Shown here one piece after another: positions 63,747 to 64,000 of a stretch of 64,000 nt of DNA; position 1 is the first letter of the stretch; each line of letters starts with the position of its first letter. A program made the position numbers and the translations under genes. The notes under the pieces are model-generated. The model saw only the letters and a list, made by a program, of their open reading frames with translations. It was not told where the DNA came from and did no database searches. The DNA is taken from positions 32,782,001 to 32,846,000 of the forward strand of contig NC_072806.1 of the NCBI RefSeq assembly GCF_028583425.1. The letters are read 5' to 3'. This DNA is from Eublepharis macularius (lineage: Eukaryota > Chordata > Lepidosauria > Squamata > Eublepharidae).

Positions 63747-64000
63747 GGACTCATTTCAAGGGGGAACGCGCAGGAACGCAGTTCTGGCAGTTCCCCAAAG
63801 AGGTCACGTCAGGTGCCCCTGCCCACCTGACTCTCAGCCATTTTGGGCTCGTTTCAGCCTGGATTGGGGCCGAAACAGCCCGGATCGGGCCTCTGACGGG
63901 TGGTGGTTAACTCTCCCACTCAGCAACAGCCCGATCCTGACCATTTTGGGCCCCTTTTCAGCCATTTTCAGCCCCTTTTTGCCATTTTGGGCCCAATTTT
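63747..64000. mobile_element. hAT-like element, left part, runs out of the window
   Basis: Begins 'ccaggactcatttcaagggg' and follows the copy at 25334-25742 closely, including the 'ccattttgggccc' units. The right end lies beyond the window. Confidence 0.75.

Overview
The window is vertebrate nuclear DNA, most likely from a squamate reptile and possibly a gecko-like lizard. The genes have long introns and GT-AG splice sites. The intergenic DNA is full of CR1/L2-type LINEs, Penelope-like tails, tRNA- and 5S-derived SINEs, hAT-type foldback elements and one DIRS element, a mix typical of squamates. The species call is inference; the gene calls are direct.

Three host genes can be read exon by exon. 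TUBD1 (delta-tubulin) is complete on the minus strand, with 8 coding exons from 19666 down to 8669 and 453 codons. RPS6KB1 (p70 S6 kinase 1) is complete on the plus strand, with 15 coding exons from 22106 to 51285 and 502 codons; its regulatory residues fall at the same positions as in human p70. RNFT1 (RING finger transmembrane protein 1) enters from the right on the minus strand, and only its last four coding exons (63095 to 57633) are in the window. TUBD1 and RPS6KB1 are head to head across a CpG-rich, NRF1-site-rich region at about 21.5-22.3 kb. RPS6KB1 and RNFT1 are tail to tail. The order TUBD1-RPS6KB1-RNFT1 is the same as on human 17q23. The human left-hand neighbours VMP1 and MIR21 are not seen.

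Layout: 1-8.2 kb is intergenic repeat-rich DNA, with a long inverted repeat, two hAT elements, a LINE nested in a LINE and a Penelope-like 3' end. 8.2-19.7 kb is TUBD1, with an L1/Tx1-type LINE and a solo LTR in introns. 19.7-22.2 kb holds old Penelope tails, a hAT element and the shared promoter. 22.1-57 kb is RPS6KB1; its intron 7 carries a CR1-type LINE interrupted first by a hAT element and then by a 5.8-kb DIRS-type tyrosine-recombinase retrotransposon that looks whole. 57-64 kb is RNFT1 and its repeats.

The most notable points are the DIRS element with its full set of inverted ends and internal complementary region, the lack of an AUG for the p85 form of S6K1 upstream of the p70 start, a tandem NAGNAG acceptor at RPS6KB1 exon 3, and hammerhead-like cores in the Penelope tails. 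I found no bacterial-type system, CRISPR array or functional tRNA/rRNA gene.
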